DNA of 64,000 nt from Epiperipatus broadwayi (Eukaryota; Onychophora; Udeonychophora; Euonychophora; Peripatidae), in assembly GCA_028023455.1 (NCBI GenBank), contig JAQFVV010006335.1, positions 3,317,235 to 3,381,234 on the forward strand, read 5' to 3'. The position numbers and the translations under genes are program-made. Numbering within the stretch: the stretch's first letter is position 1; every line of letters starts with the position of its first letter. Shown piece after piece: positions 49,601 through 61,035 of this stretch. Under the pieces are notes generated by a model. It saw only the letters and a program-made list of their open reading frames with translations, was not told the DNA's origin and did no database searches.

Positions 49601-50919
49601 TTATATCAGTTGATACATTAATTAATATTTGAGTCATACTGATAATAAATGTAATACAGTCTTATACATTATAATATAAATAGCAGTAAGACTTAAGTGA
49701 AATAGCATTTTAATTATTAAAGTCTATTTATTTACATACATGCTATATGAATGATATATTACATAAAACCTTTTCTTATATTGATTGATAACAAGTAATG
49801 TTTATGTAAATTAAAGTCATAAAATTAATTGAATTTTATTAATAAAACATTTTCTGAAATGTATAAATTATCTGCTTATAGTTATGGAAGTAATAACAGT
49901 ATAAAAATCTTGTATTATTATTTTTTCTTATTTTTGTTTATTTTCTTTAGTTCCATTTAAATGTAAATAGTGTAAATAAATTATTTGTTAAAGTTAATGT
50001 AAATAAATTTGTTAAGTTGTTTTAAAAGATGTGTTGAATTCATTATTTTACACCACAGCATTTGATAACAGATAATTTGAATAAACATAATATTTGCACA
50101 ATATGAATTTATTATTTTATTATTTGAGAAAGAAACATAATATTTTCTTAATATAATTTATAGAAATTGATTGACATTAACATATGATATTACAATGGTC
50201 ATAAGGTAATTATAATGCACAGTATAAGAGTATAATACTATTTATTGCCACAAATTATTAAATTATAAGATTTTGGTCTATTTTAAAAAATTAAGATACT
50301 ATATGGAAATGAAAGACATGCGTATGATTTATTTATTTTCTTAATGATTAAAAGTATAACCCAATAGATAAGATTAAGATATACCCTAAAGATTATTATT
50401 GTTAGTGATTATTATTAGAATAAGTTAGGTGTATTTAGGTTTGATATTAAATCCCTTATCATTCCTATCTACATGAATTATTATTACTTTAAGATAATTA
50501 GAAGAACCTGAGATCATTTTAATTATATTTCCTTAACAATAGATTGAGATTTATTTATCTATTATTATTAAAAATAGTTCATTTATAAAAGTCATAAGAA
50601 TGCTGTAGAGTTAGTAATGAGATAAAAGAAGTAATAGTATTCTTATGCCATTGAGACAGTATCTTGGAAAGACATTGACTCAATGTAAATCTGATTACCA
50701 ATTGTAACTTCACTTCACAGTCTCATGATTTTAATTAAATATTTATTTAATTAGTATATAATATTGAACTAAATTAATTTTTAATAAGTTTGGAATAAAT
50801 CTGATAAGTTATAATATTATAAAAATATATTAAAGATAGTTGTATATATTTTAGCCGAGCATAATGATTTGATTGAGCTAGTCATATTTTAATTATATCA
50901 TATATCGAGAAGTGAGGGT

Positions 50920-50923
<4 letters not shown>
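46646..50923. other. AT-rich non-coding DNA
   Basis: No supported gene on either strand. 47520-47620 and 48480-48830 are slightly less AT-rich (GGTATAAAACC near 47571 and ACACGTGATGTACCGG near 48490), but no terminal repeats, primer site or frame accompany them. Confidence 0.5.

Positions 50924-50989
<66 letters not shown>
50924..50989. repeat. (TA)n microsatellite
   Basis: Pure TA run left of the PLE foldback. Confidence 0.95.
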
Positions 50990-50992
<3 letters not shown>

Positions 50993-51097
50993 TATTAATC
51001 AATATCTGTATTCCAATTATAATAAAATATATATAATTTATCAAAACAATACAATAATTAATACAGTAAAAAATATTTTAAAAACAAATATATACCA

Positions 51098-51156
51098 CAA
51101 TTTAATAGAAGTACTTTCAACTATCTATGTAGTCATTATCAACTAGATTTAAATTG
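51098..51156 (-). ncRNA. Hammerhead-like motif, left arm
   Basis: Minus strand: TTGATAA (C3 and G8 changed from CUGANGA), helix II GACTA-CATAGA-TAGTT, GAAA, self-complementary AGTACT, then T. Helix I uses TAG/CTA and a CAATTT/AAATTG extension. Structure well kept, core damaged. Confidence 0.6.
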
Positions 51157-51293
51157 TATTACAAAAAACCATTACAAATGTAAACAAAAAGTAATATGTC
51201 ATACATCAATTTTCCACAATTCATTAATTTTTATATTGACAACCAGTCTATTTATCAAATGATGCTTTTCACTTTTTATTAACTTTTTATTTA

Positions 51294-51352
51294 CAATTTG
51301 AATCTAGTTGATAATGATTACATAGATAGTTGAAAGTACTTCTATTAAATTG
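51294..51352 (+). ncRNA. Hammerhead-like motif, right arm
   Basis: Helix I pairs TAG/CTA and then, past a three-base ATC bulge, CAATTTGA with TTAAATTG. TTGATAA replaces CUGANGA; helix II is GATTA-CATAGA-TAGTT; then GAAA, self-complementary AGTACT and T (NUH site). The two core changes (C3 and G8) predict loss of cleavage. Confidence 0.65.
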
Positions 51353-51417
51353 TGGTATACATTTGTTTTTAAAATATTTTTTACTGTATTAATTATTGTA
51401 TTGTTTTGATTAATTAT

Positions 51418-51456
51418 ATATATATATATTCTCTTTGATTTAAATGTATAGTGTTT

Positions 51457-51509
<53 letters not shown>

Positions 51510-51562
51510 TATATATTCTCTTTGATTTAAATGTATAGTGTTTGGTATATATATATATATAA
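51418..51562. repeat. (TA)n tracts with a duplicated 39-bp spacer
   Basis: TA runs interrupted twice by TTCTCTTTGATTTAAATG followed by TATAGTGTTTGG (about 51430-51457 and 51516-51545). Confidence 0.9.
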
Positions 51563-52503
51563 TTTTTATTTTAAACAGTAATCTATTCATTTACTTTTTT
51601 TAAGTTTAAATTCATATCTTGTGGCATAGTAATAATTGTTTTAATATTTAAAGTATATTATTTTTTATTGATTTTAAATTAACTTAAAGCATATTATTTA
51701 TATTAGAATTTCAAAAATGTTATATCACAATAAGTATTCACTTTATTTTGTTCTCTTAAATTTTTATTAACAAATAAGTACATCTTTTTTATATCTATAT
51801 ATTTTTTATATTCCTATCATCCATATTTTTATAGAAAATGTAGAAGGAAAATATATCTTGAACTCTTTTATATGTCAAAAATTATTAATGTTCAACAACA
51901 TTTTTTTGTGTTACACAAATATGTGTTGTGTTTAGTAGTATCCAATAGATAAATATTGATGTGAAATCACCTATTTTAATATGAAATTAATGACAATTGA
52001 TGATTTATTATGCACACAATTAGATCATATGTGTACATACCAATTGTTTACTATATATTGGTCATATATATATATAAATTTTAATTTGACTTACATCAAA
52101 TAAACTTGTCTGTTTATTATACAATTGTGCAACATGAATTTATTGCATAATAACATTCAACTGAGATTTTATTTGAAATAACTATATCACATAATCCAGA
52201 AATCAAATTCTGGATTGGTAAGTAAGAATTATTATATTTTTGTATTGAATTAAATAGTTATTATCTGGCTAGATATAAACTTTATATGTTAATCATAATT
52301 AAATATGTTCGTGTTTTATCTAAATCACTATTGATTAGATAGGTACTGTATTAAATTTATGATTGATTAATAAGATCTTAATGTTATGCAATCATAAAAC
52401 TGATATTATATTTTGTTGTGTTATAAGTGAAAATGAATTGCTTTTGTTATATTTAAATTTTGTCAATATGGATTGTAAATCCAGTTTAAATATTAAATTT
52501 TAT
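51563..52503. other. AT-rich non-coding DNA
   Basis: No gene or repeat recognised. Confidence 0.5.
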
Positions 52504-53470
52504 TATGGTTCAACAGGTGAAGGAATTTAGTTATTTGGGTAGTCAGTTGAGTGAGGATGGAAGAAGTGAAGTTGAAGTTAAAAAAAGAATACCATTGGAA
52601 AAAGAGACATTTGTGAAGAGAAAGAAGATATTTTGTGGGCCTTTGGAAAGAGAATTAAAAAAAAAATTAATTAAATGTTATGTGTGGAGCATGTTATTGT
52701 ATTGTTGTGAGGCATGGAAACTGAGTAATAGAATTAAGAAACAATTTGAAGCCTTTGTGTTTTGGACATGGAGAAGAATGAAGAAAGTCTGTTGGATGAG
52801 TAAAATAACAAATGAAGAAGTTTTGAAAAAAGTAAATGAGAAAAGAAGATTGACTGAGAACATCAGAGAGAAAGAGGAAAAGAAACTGGATTGGACATCT
52901 ATTAAAAAGAAATTATAGTTTAATGAAAGATGTTTTGGATGGAATGATGAGTGGAAATAAGAAGAAAGGATGGAACAGATAGACATTATTAAATGATATA
53001 AGAGATGGTAAGACTTATGTGGAATTAAATGTTATGTGTGGAGTATGTTAATGTATTGTTGTGAGACATGGAAACTGAGTAATAGATTAAAAAACAATTG
53101 GAACCCTTTGTGTTTTGGACATGGAGAAGAATGAAGAAAGTCTATTGGATGAGTAAAATAACAAATGAAGAAGTTTTGAAAAAAGTAAATGAGGAAAGAA
53201 GATTGTCTGAGAACATCAGAGAGAAAGAGGATTGGACATCTATTAAGAAGAAATTATAGTTTAATGAAAGGTGTTTTGGATGGAATAGTGAGTGAAAATA
53301 AGAAGAAAGAATGGAACAGATAGACGTTATTAAATGATATAAGAGATGGTAAGACTTATGTGGAATAGAAAAAGTGGGTAGGGAAGAGAATGGAATGGAA
53401 GAATGGATGGATTGATTTTGTGACTACTCTCTGGACCTGTCTATTGAACAGAATACTATTTATTGATTGA
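52504..53470 (+). pseudogene. 3' part of a non-LTR retrotransposon (RTE-like LINE) with an internal tandem duplication
   Basis: 52505-52918 reads the segment after the polymerase of a common LINE type: FSYLGSQLSEDGRSEVEVKK, KKLIKCYVWSMLLYCCEAWK, FVFWTWRRMKKVCWMSKITN, NEEVLKKVNEKRRLTENIRE. The following GHLLR-like and RDGKTYVE-like blocks appear after stops, up to about 53440. The stretch from 52672 (AAATGTTATGTGTGGAG) is repeated from 53025, a 353-bp duplication with its own stops. The 3' end is near 53480 (TAATAAATGCTGATTATTAT). The 5' part, including the catalytic motif, is missing. Clade assignment to RTE is from memory of the motif order and is tentative. Confidence 0.75.
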
Positions 53471-54875
53471 TACTTGATCATAATAAATGCTGATTATTAT
53501 TGCTATATGTTTTGATTGTTATAATATCCAATTTAAATAATAATTAGTTACAAGAAATTTAAAATAAATTGATATGAATAGTTAATTGTACTTAAGTAAA
53601 TATCCAAAAGAAATATACTGTTTCTTTAATATACTGGTATGATTGGATAAAGATTTAAGATTATGTTATGGGTTTATTAATATTGCATCATTATTAAGTC
53701 TTTTATGTTGTTATAAATAGCATGATTAGCAATAGTAAATTAGTATATGAGCATGGCATAGCTGAGTTAGTATAATTTATTATTTCATTTAATTGGGATT
53801 TAAAATTAATTATTGGGTCATATATTTATTTAAATATTATAAATATTGTTAACTTATATGGCATACTAAAGCTTTTATTTCAATCATTTATGAATTATTT
53901 TATTTAGATATGAACATTGTTAAATTTTAGCATAAGTTCATATTATTATAAGCAATGTTTGATTCATTAGGTATACTAGAATCTAATTGTTGAATAATTT
54001 ATTATTGTTCTTTTTAATTATAAGTGAAATATATCTTAGAAATATATATAATTGTTTGATACAATGATATTTGATTTAGTCACTTTATTTTAATTTATTT
54101 TAAGTAAGATTTGTATAGAAATATATATAATTGTTTGAGACAATGATATTTGATTTAGTCACTTTATTTTAATCTATTTTAAGTAAGATTTGTATTTAGA
54201 TTATTTGAAGAGTTTATTTTGTATTATGTTTATTTTAAATGCTATATGAACTCATGGTGTTATAATAAAGATTATCATCAGTTTTGTTTTAGTGAATTAA
54301 CAGTTAGATATGTAATGGGACAAAAGTTTGTATTAACTACTGAATAATTATTTATTGATTGGTATTCATTTAGTTTAGTATATTATATTTCTTCTGTTAT
54401 GATCAATATTATTATTTACAGGCATTATAAAATTATTATTTTTATTTGATTTATATTTTTTCAGTTACGAATATTTTAAGGATCATCTTCATTCTGTTAC
54501 ATAGGTAACCAATGTTTGAGCTATATTTTATTCTGGTTATATTAGATCTATTATTTTTCATTTTATATTTTAAATCTGTTAAAAATGCCACCTAAATCAT
54601 TTGGGCCATAATAGAGATTAGAATACACAGATATTGTCACAAATAGTGCCATAATTAGCAGGCCATAATCAAACAGGATCACTCTATCATGGTTTTGTAA
54701 TATCTGATTTGTTACAAATGGCTCCCAATCTGTGATGTATTAAAAGAAGTGTATATCCTCATTTTTAATCTGTCACAAATAGTGCTCTAACTTTAAGGGC
54801 AATAATAAGGATACTTTCATCATCATCTTTTCATATCAGTTATAAAATGTTGTCCAAATCTGTAAGGTTACTTTT
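53471..54875. other. AT-rich non-coding DNA with a 79-bp duplication
   Basis: 54038-54116 and 54117-54195 are tandem copies (AGAAATATATATAATTGTTT start). 54580-54860 contains several diverged TGTCACAAATAGTGC-like repeats. No gene. Confidence 0.6.
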
Positions 54876-56340
<1,465 letters not shown>

Positions 56341-56454
56341 TATTGACTAATTAAGCTTTGAGCTTTTAATGTTATATATATATATTTCACCTTTATGTCT
56401 CCATAGACACATCTATGCCGGTTTTGAACACTCTTTGGTACAAGTGTATATGTA

Positions 56455-56600
56455 TACACACAGTGTTATATGCCTTTACACAGCTGTATATATATGTTTA
56501 CACAGTTGTATGTGTCCACACAGCGATATATTCATTTGTACAGTTATATATGTGGTCACAGTTTTATATGTATTCAAACAATTATATGTTTATTGTCACA
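56455..56600. repeat. Minisatellite, ~30-bp degenerate unit
   Basis: Repeats of TATATG-TT-ACACAG-TG type, five to six copies. The same array recurs at 63920-64000. Overlapping frames of 64-82 codons are artefacts. Confidence 0.8.
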
Positions 56601-56778
56601 CATACATGAACCTGTAAAGGATAATGATATTAAATTTTGTATAGATATATTGCAGCATTTATATAAATAATATATTGTATAAGGGTTATTTTGTTTAGAA
56701 AATGTGGCTAAATATCCTTTAACAAGTTTGGTTTAAGTAAATTATAAATCACATGCGAAATTCACAGATTGGTAATAA

Positions 56779-57270
56779 GATTTTTATTTAGAATAATTTG
56801 CAGGTGGTATCAGATAGTCCTTGGGTTATTGACATTGTTTTAAAGCTCATTCATTACGATTGTAGTGAATTTCTTTTCCAGATCAAACCAGTAAAAAATT
56901 GGCAACAAGATAAAAAAAAGAGAGATTAGAATCAAAAAAGACGATTGCTGTAAAAACTTAGAAGTTTGAATTGTGTTTTAAAAACAGATAGTCACTGGCT
57001 TTTGATCTAGGGAATATAGATATCGCAGATTTTTATTTAGAATAAATTGCAGGTGGGATCAGATAGTCCTTAGGTTATTGACATTGTTTTAGATTCATTC
57101 ATTACGATTGTAATGAATTTCTTTTCCCAGATCAAACCAGTAAAAGTTTGGCAACAAGATAAAAAAAAGATAAGAATCAAAAGAGACCTAAGGCTAAAAC
57201 TTAGAAGTCTGAATGGTGTTTTAAAAATAGATGGTCGCTGGCTTTTGATCTAGGGAATATAAATATTGCA
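56779..57270. repeat. Two-copy tandem duplication, 249/243 bp
   Basis: Copy 1 56779-57027 and copy 2 57028-57270 share GATTTTTATTTAGAATAA, CAGATAGTCCTT, TTCATTACGATTGTA, CCAGATCAAACCAGTAAAA and CTGGCTTTTGATCTAGGGAA. Both are non-coding. Confidence 0.9.
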
Positions 57271-59629
57271 GATTTTTTTTGAAATAGACACTCTTTAGCT
57301 TTTTTTTCTGAAAATTGTTGTGGAGACCAGAATCCAAGAATGATCGAGTAGAATAATATATTTACTGGCTCGGAAGCCAGATGGTTTCTCTCAATTCCTC
57401 TAAACATTCCTTTGAATAGACTTTCCAGCAACCTGCATGGAGAATATGAAGAAATTTAACCTATCTGAAAGGCCACTGAAGATTATGACGCTGTCAGACG
57501 CCCTATTCCAACCACTATCATTGATATACGCTTCAAGTCCACTCAAGGAGGCAGAGAGAGATGGTAATCATTTTTAAAAAGAAGCTGCGGTATGAACTTT
57601 AATCTATAAATTCTTAAAACACTTTAAAAAGAACGTTCTATCTAAATTATAAAAAACTCTTTCAATTTTCCCTCTTATAAAACGAAACTATCAGTCTGTG
57701 TAACTTTATCCATAATGTAAAAGAAAAAAAGATCACTTACGTTAATTTTATAAACTGCTGAAATCTTTTATGAATTAAAAGATTTCATATTTTTTTATAC
57801 TCATTAAATGTCCGAAATTTATTCTCTTCAATTCTTACAAACTAACGGTCTGCCTAATTTCAGTAATTTTAATATTTTGTTTAAATGCATTTTGTTATGT
57901 TTGATATGTGATAATATGCTCAGATTTCGAAACAATGAAACTAAGTAATTTATAAAGGAGATAATTGTAATCTTCACTTAGACATTTTAAAAGCATTGTT
58001 TATTTTATTAAATCATTGTTTCGAAATTATAATATTGGTAATAAGCGAATGCGCTAACCACTCGTTGTTATCATATTTATATATATATATTGTAAAATCG
58101 TATTTTTTTTAAGATTTGCTTAACCGATCTTATATTATAACCTTTGATATTTATTAGTTGGAAGGGGATATATGTATTGTCTAGGGATGATAAAGTATAT
58201 TTGCTAATGTTTGTATTAAGTCCCATCGAATATACTTTCCCTCCTTAATAAAAGAATATTTATATGCAGATTCAGGATCTTAACTAGATTATTTTTATAT
58301 AGTTTAAGCCCATTTTATTAACATACTTACAATGCTAACTTTAAGAACTGTTTCGAATTAGCTTGACAGATAAAAGCTATCTGTTTTAGGCGCAATTAAT
58401 TATATGCATACTGATTGCTTTTTATATATATATTGCGTGCATTGCGGGTGTGTTTCTATATAGTACACTTATATGTGTTACGTTTTGCTGCCTCTGACAA
58501 GGGTTCACGGTAACAAACCGCCCCTTTATTTAGTTCGGGTTATGGCTATCTTCATTAGAACTGGGGGCGTGAGGACCCAGATTTTTCCATAAAGCCAATC
58601 CGACTTCCTGAACTTTATGTTCATATATCAATAGCAGCAAACCGTCGGTCTCAGAGTAAACCGAGCATTTGATGCTGAAACTCTTGAAGAATCACACACT
58701 CGCACTGCAAGTTTATTTCTTTAATATTTTGTATAGCGCCATAGCGCATATATGTGGACCTAATGGTAACCAGTTCTTTTTCCCATATTAATTAATCATT
58801 CAGCTTTAGACTGAAGTTTGAATCTGGTTATCAGTTTGAATCTGCATGATACTGAGTTTATTTAGTTGCTCAGTTAATTAGTATATATAACAGTCTTTAA
58901 AACTGGCTGTACTCATCATCATCTCTACTAAAGTATCAACTTCTAACTTAAGCAAGTCAAGTTCACAAAATGAGCATATTAAATAATTAGGCATGACTTC
59001 TATAACTCACACACACATGTATTGTAATACGTTTAAAAGGGAACAGATGTACTTGATGACAGTCCCAACTATTGTAACATGCTTGCCTGTGTTGAATACC
59101 TTGTGAAGATTATACAATCCCTGCCATTATGATATTTTGTGTTAGTTCATTTGTTATTGTTTTAATAAATCTTTTTTTAAATATAAACTGTTGTATACCT
59201 TTCTTGCTCAGACTCTAGATCAAACCAAACCACAGTATCTTATCCAATCCATAGTATTTTATCCAATCCACAGTATATTATTAAATGTCACAGTTCATTA
59301 CTCCAATTTCTTAATGAGTTTATATGCTATATGTGTATGTCTAGTATTTAAGATTAATAGAGTGTCAAGTGTTATATATATCACTTATTTAGTTAGGTTA
59401 GTAATGACCTTAAGTCTCGTGTTTCTCCCTGTTCTATGTCGGCACGCAGTTAAATGAGAACTGAGTGTAGCCCCAAGAATGTCACTCATAAGGTGTTAAA
59501 TTTGGAGTACTGGCAGATGAGTTGGAGTTTGGTTGGATTAGAGGTCTCAACCACCTCACTACGGTCAGCTTTGGTATATTTTGCTTGGGCTCTGAATTTT
59601 GTTGCATGAGTGTACAAATCTGACTGTTA

Positions 59630-60200
59630 CATAGGTTTTTTTTTTTTCCTCGATTATGGACGCCCTTCCGTGGGGCCTAGTTAATTTTCACGACCCTGAA
59701 AGATAGATATATGAGTACAAATTTTTGTTTTCCTGATTATGTAAATTTTTTTTTTCACTGATTATGGATGCTTAAGTCAGTGGGCTTCTTCAATTGATGT
59801 TCATGTCCCTGAACTGAGTATAGACCCTGAACATGGTCTTGAACCAGGTATAGGCCCTAAATTGAATATATGTGGTTTTTTTTTTATGTATATGCATTTA
59901 TATTATATTTTCTCTCTAAATATGAATGCCATGCAGGGTCAAACTTAGTTACACACCCTAAACTGAGTGGGTGCGTGTTGATATATATAAAAGATTTTTT
60001 TTCATGAAAAAAATTTTTTAACAACATTTGCATATGTATATTTTTTTCTCTTGAGTATGAACAACCAGTTAGTTAATTCACATGCCCTGAACTGATAAAA
60101 GCATTGAACTGAATACAGGTCCTGAACTGAATACAGGCTCTGATTGATATATGATAAAAAATATATGTAAATTTTTTTTTTTAAATTATGGTATTGCAAT
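59630..60200. repeat. Diverged tandem repeat field
   Basis: Alternating T runs and short blocks of the CCCTGAACTGAGTATAG type (59800-59860, 59950-59975, 60085-60150), with GATTATGGA-type blocks after the T runs. Confidence 0.6.
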
Positions 60201-60431
60201 GGGAGGAGTATTCTTGACTATATACACATGAGCCATATATATATAAATTTTATAATTTTTTTGTTGTCTATTTACTGAGACTGTTTAATTTAAGTAAAGA
60301 ATTTTAAAAGTGTCTCTGGCTCAGATATGGCATGAATGTATGCAGGATATGTCAACCAGATATTGGGTGTGTTGCATACATATTGGAATCTTAGGTTATA
60401 TATGTGGTGTTTTTTCTTGCTCACTGGTGAC

Positions 60432-60439
60432 TGGCGCCC
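60432..60439 (+). promoter_or_regulatory. Putative primer binding site (tRNA-Lys type)
   Basis: TGGCGCCC, complementary to the GGGCGCCA 3' end typical of tRNA-Lys. The next ten bases (GGGGATGATT) do not extend the match to the common tRNA-Lys, so either the site is diverged or another tRNA primes. A GC-only octamer in this AT-rich DNA at an LTR end is unlikely by chance. Confidence 0.5.
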
Positions 60440-61035
60440 GGGGATGATTTGAATAGGTAGATAGTCATCCTCATATAAATTTTGTCATCAGGGGTAGAGA
60501 AAAGGGTTTGCATAAAGGGGCTCTATTGCTTTAAACTTGTTATAAAAATTTGGATTGGTTTGGAGAACGAGCAAGGAAACGAAAAGAGGCAAGGTCAAAT
60601 TAAATTAAATAAATGGAGATATATACGTGTACTTCAGATCAAACCTGGCATAGAAAGCAAAATTTTTCATAATAAATTTTTTCTTTTAAGTCTTTTCTTA
60701 GGAATGATCGGCTTCAGTGAAGGAAGAAAGGAGGTGCAATTGGTAATATAATTTTTTTTTAAAAAATTTTTTTTTATACATAAATGCTTTTACTATATAC
60801 TTTTAAATTTTTTTATAAAATACTTGAGTATGTTAGATGTAAATAGGGCTTAAACTTGATAGTGGCAGTGGTTATTGAGATCAGTAGTAAGGATAGGTTA
60901 ATAAAGGAATGCAGTGGTCTGAAAGTTAGGAATTAGAGAGAGTGAGAGCCATTTTGGGGGGAGAGTCAGTAAATAATCATTTACAGCAAATATTAAATTA
61001 GTATAATTCTTAGTCATAGTCAAAGCTGAACAATT

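Larger units (their letters stand above)
51032..51417. mobile_element. PLE-type foldback with a hammerhead-like motif in each arm
   Basis: Left arm about 51032-51156 and right arm about 51294-51417 are near-identical inverted copies (ATTGTATTGTTTTGAT and AGTTGAAAGTACTTCTATTA blocks). The 140-bp centre is AT-rich and non-coding. Both ends abut (TA)n tracts. The arms match what is known of PLE terminal regions, with a hammerhead motif near the end. Confidence 0.7.
56370..60423 (+). mobile_element. Putative 5' LTR, about 4.05 kb
   Basis: Starts TGTT at 56370. From CTTTATGTCTCCATAGACAC (56391) it matches the sequence starting TGTT at 63843 for as far as the window allows (about 158 bp, roughly 90% identical by eye). 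The end is placed at CA (60423), eight bases before a tRNA-Lys-like primer site. Inside are a minisatellite, a 249-bp duplication, less AT-rich DNA (58480-58720) and a diverged T-rich repeat field (59630-60200). No protein frame is supported; a 131-bp open segment at 57437-57560 ends at a GATGGTAATC splice-like site but has no recognisable similarity. The left neighbour is the PLE composite. The right LTR is cut by the window, so length and identity are unproven. Confidence 0.5.

Noticed and set aside
57437-57560. Possible host exon (ATG after CTTTCCAGCAACCTGC, ending at a GATGGTAATC donor-like site)
   Set aside because: Only about 40 codons, no similarity recognised, no second exon found; lies inside the putative LTR.
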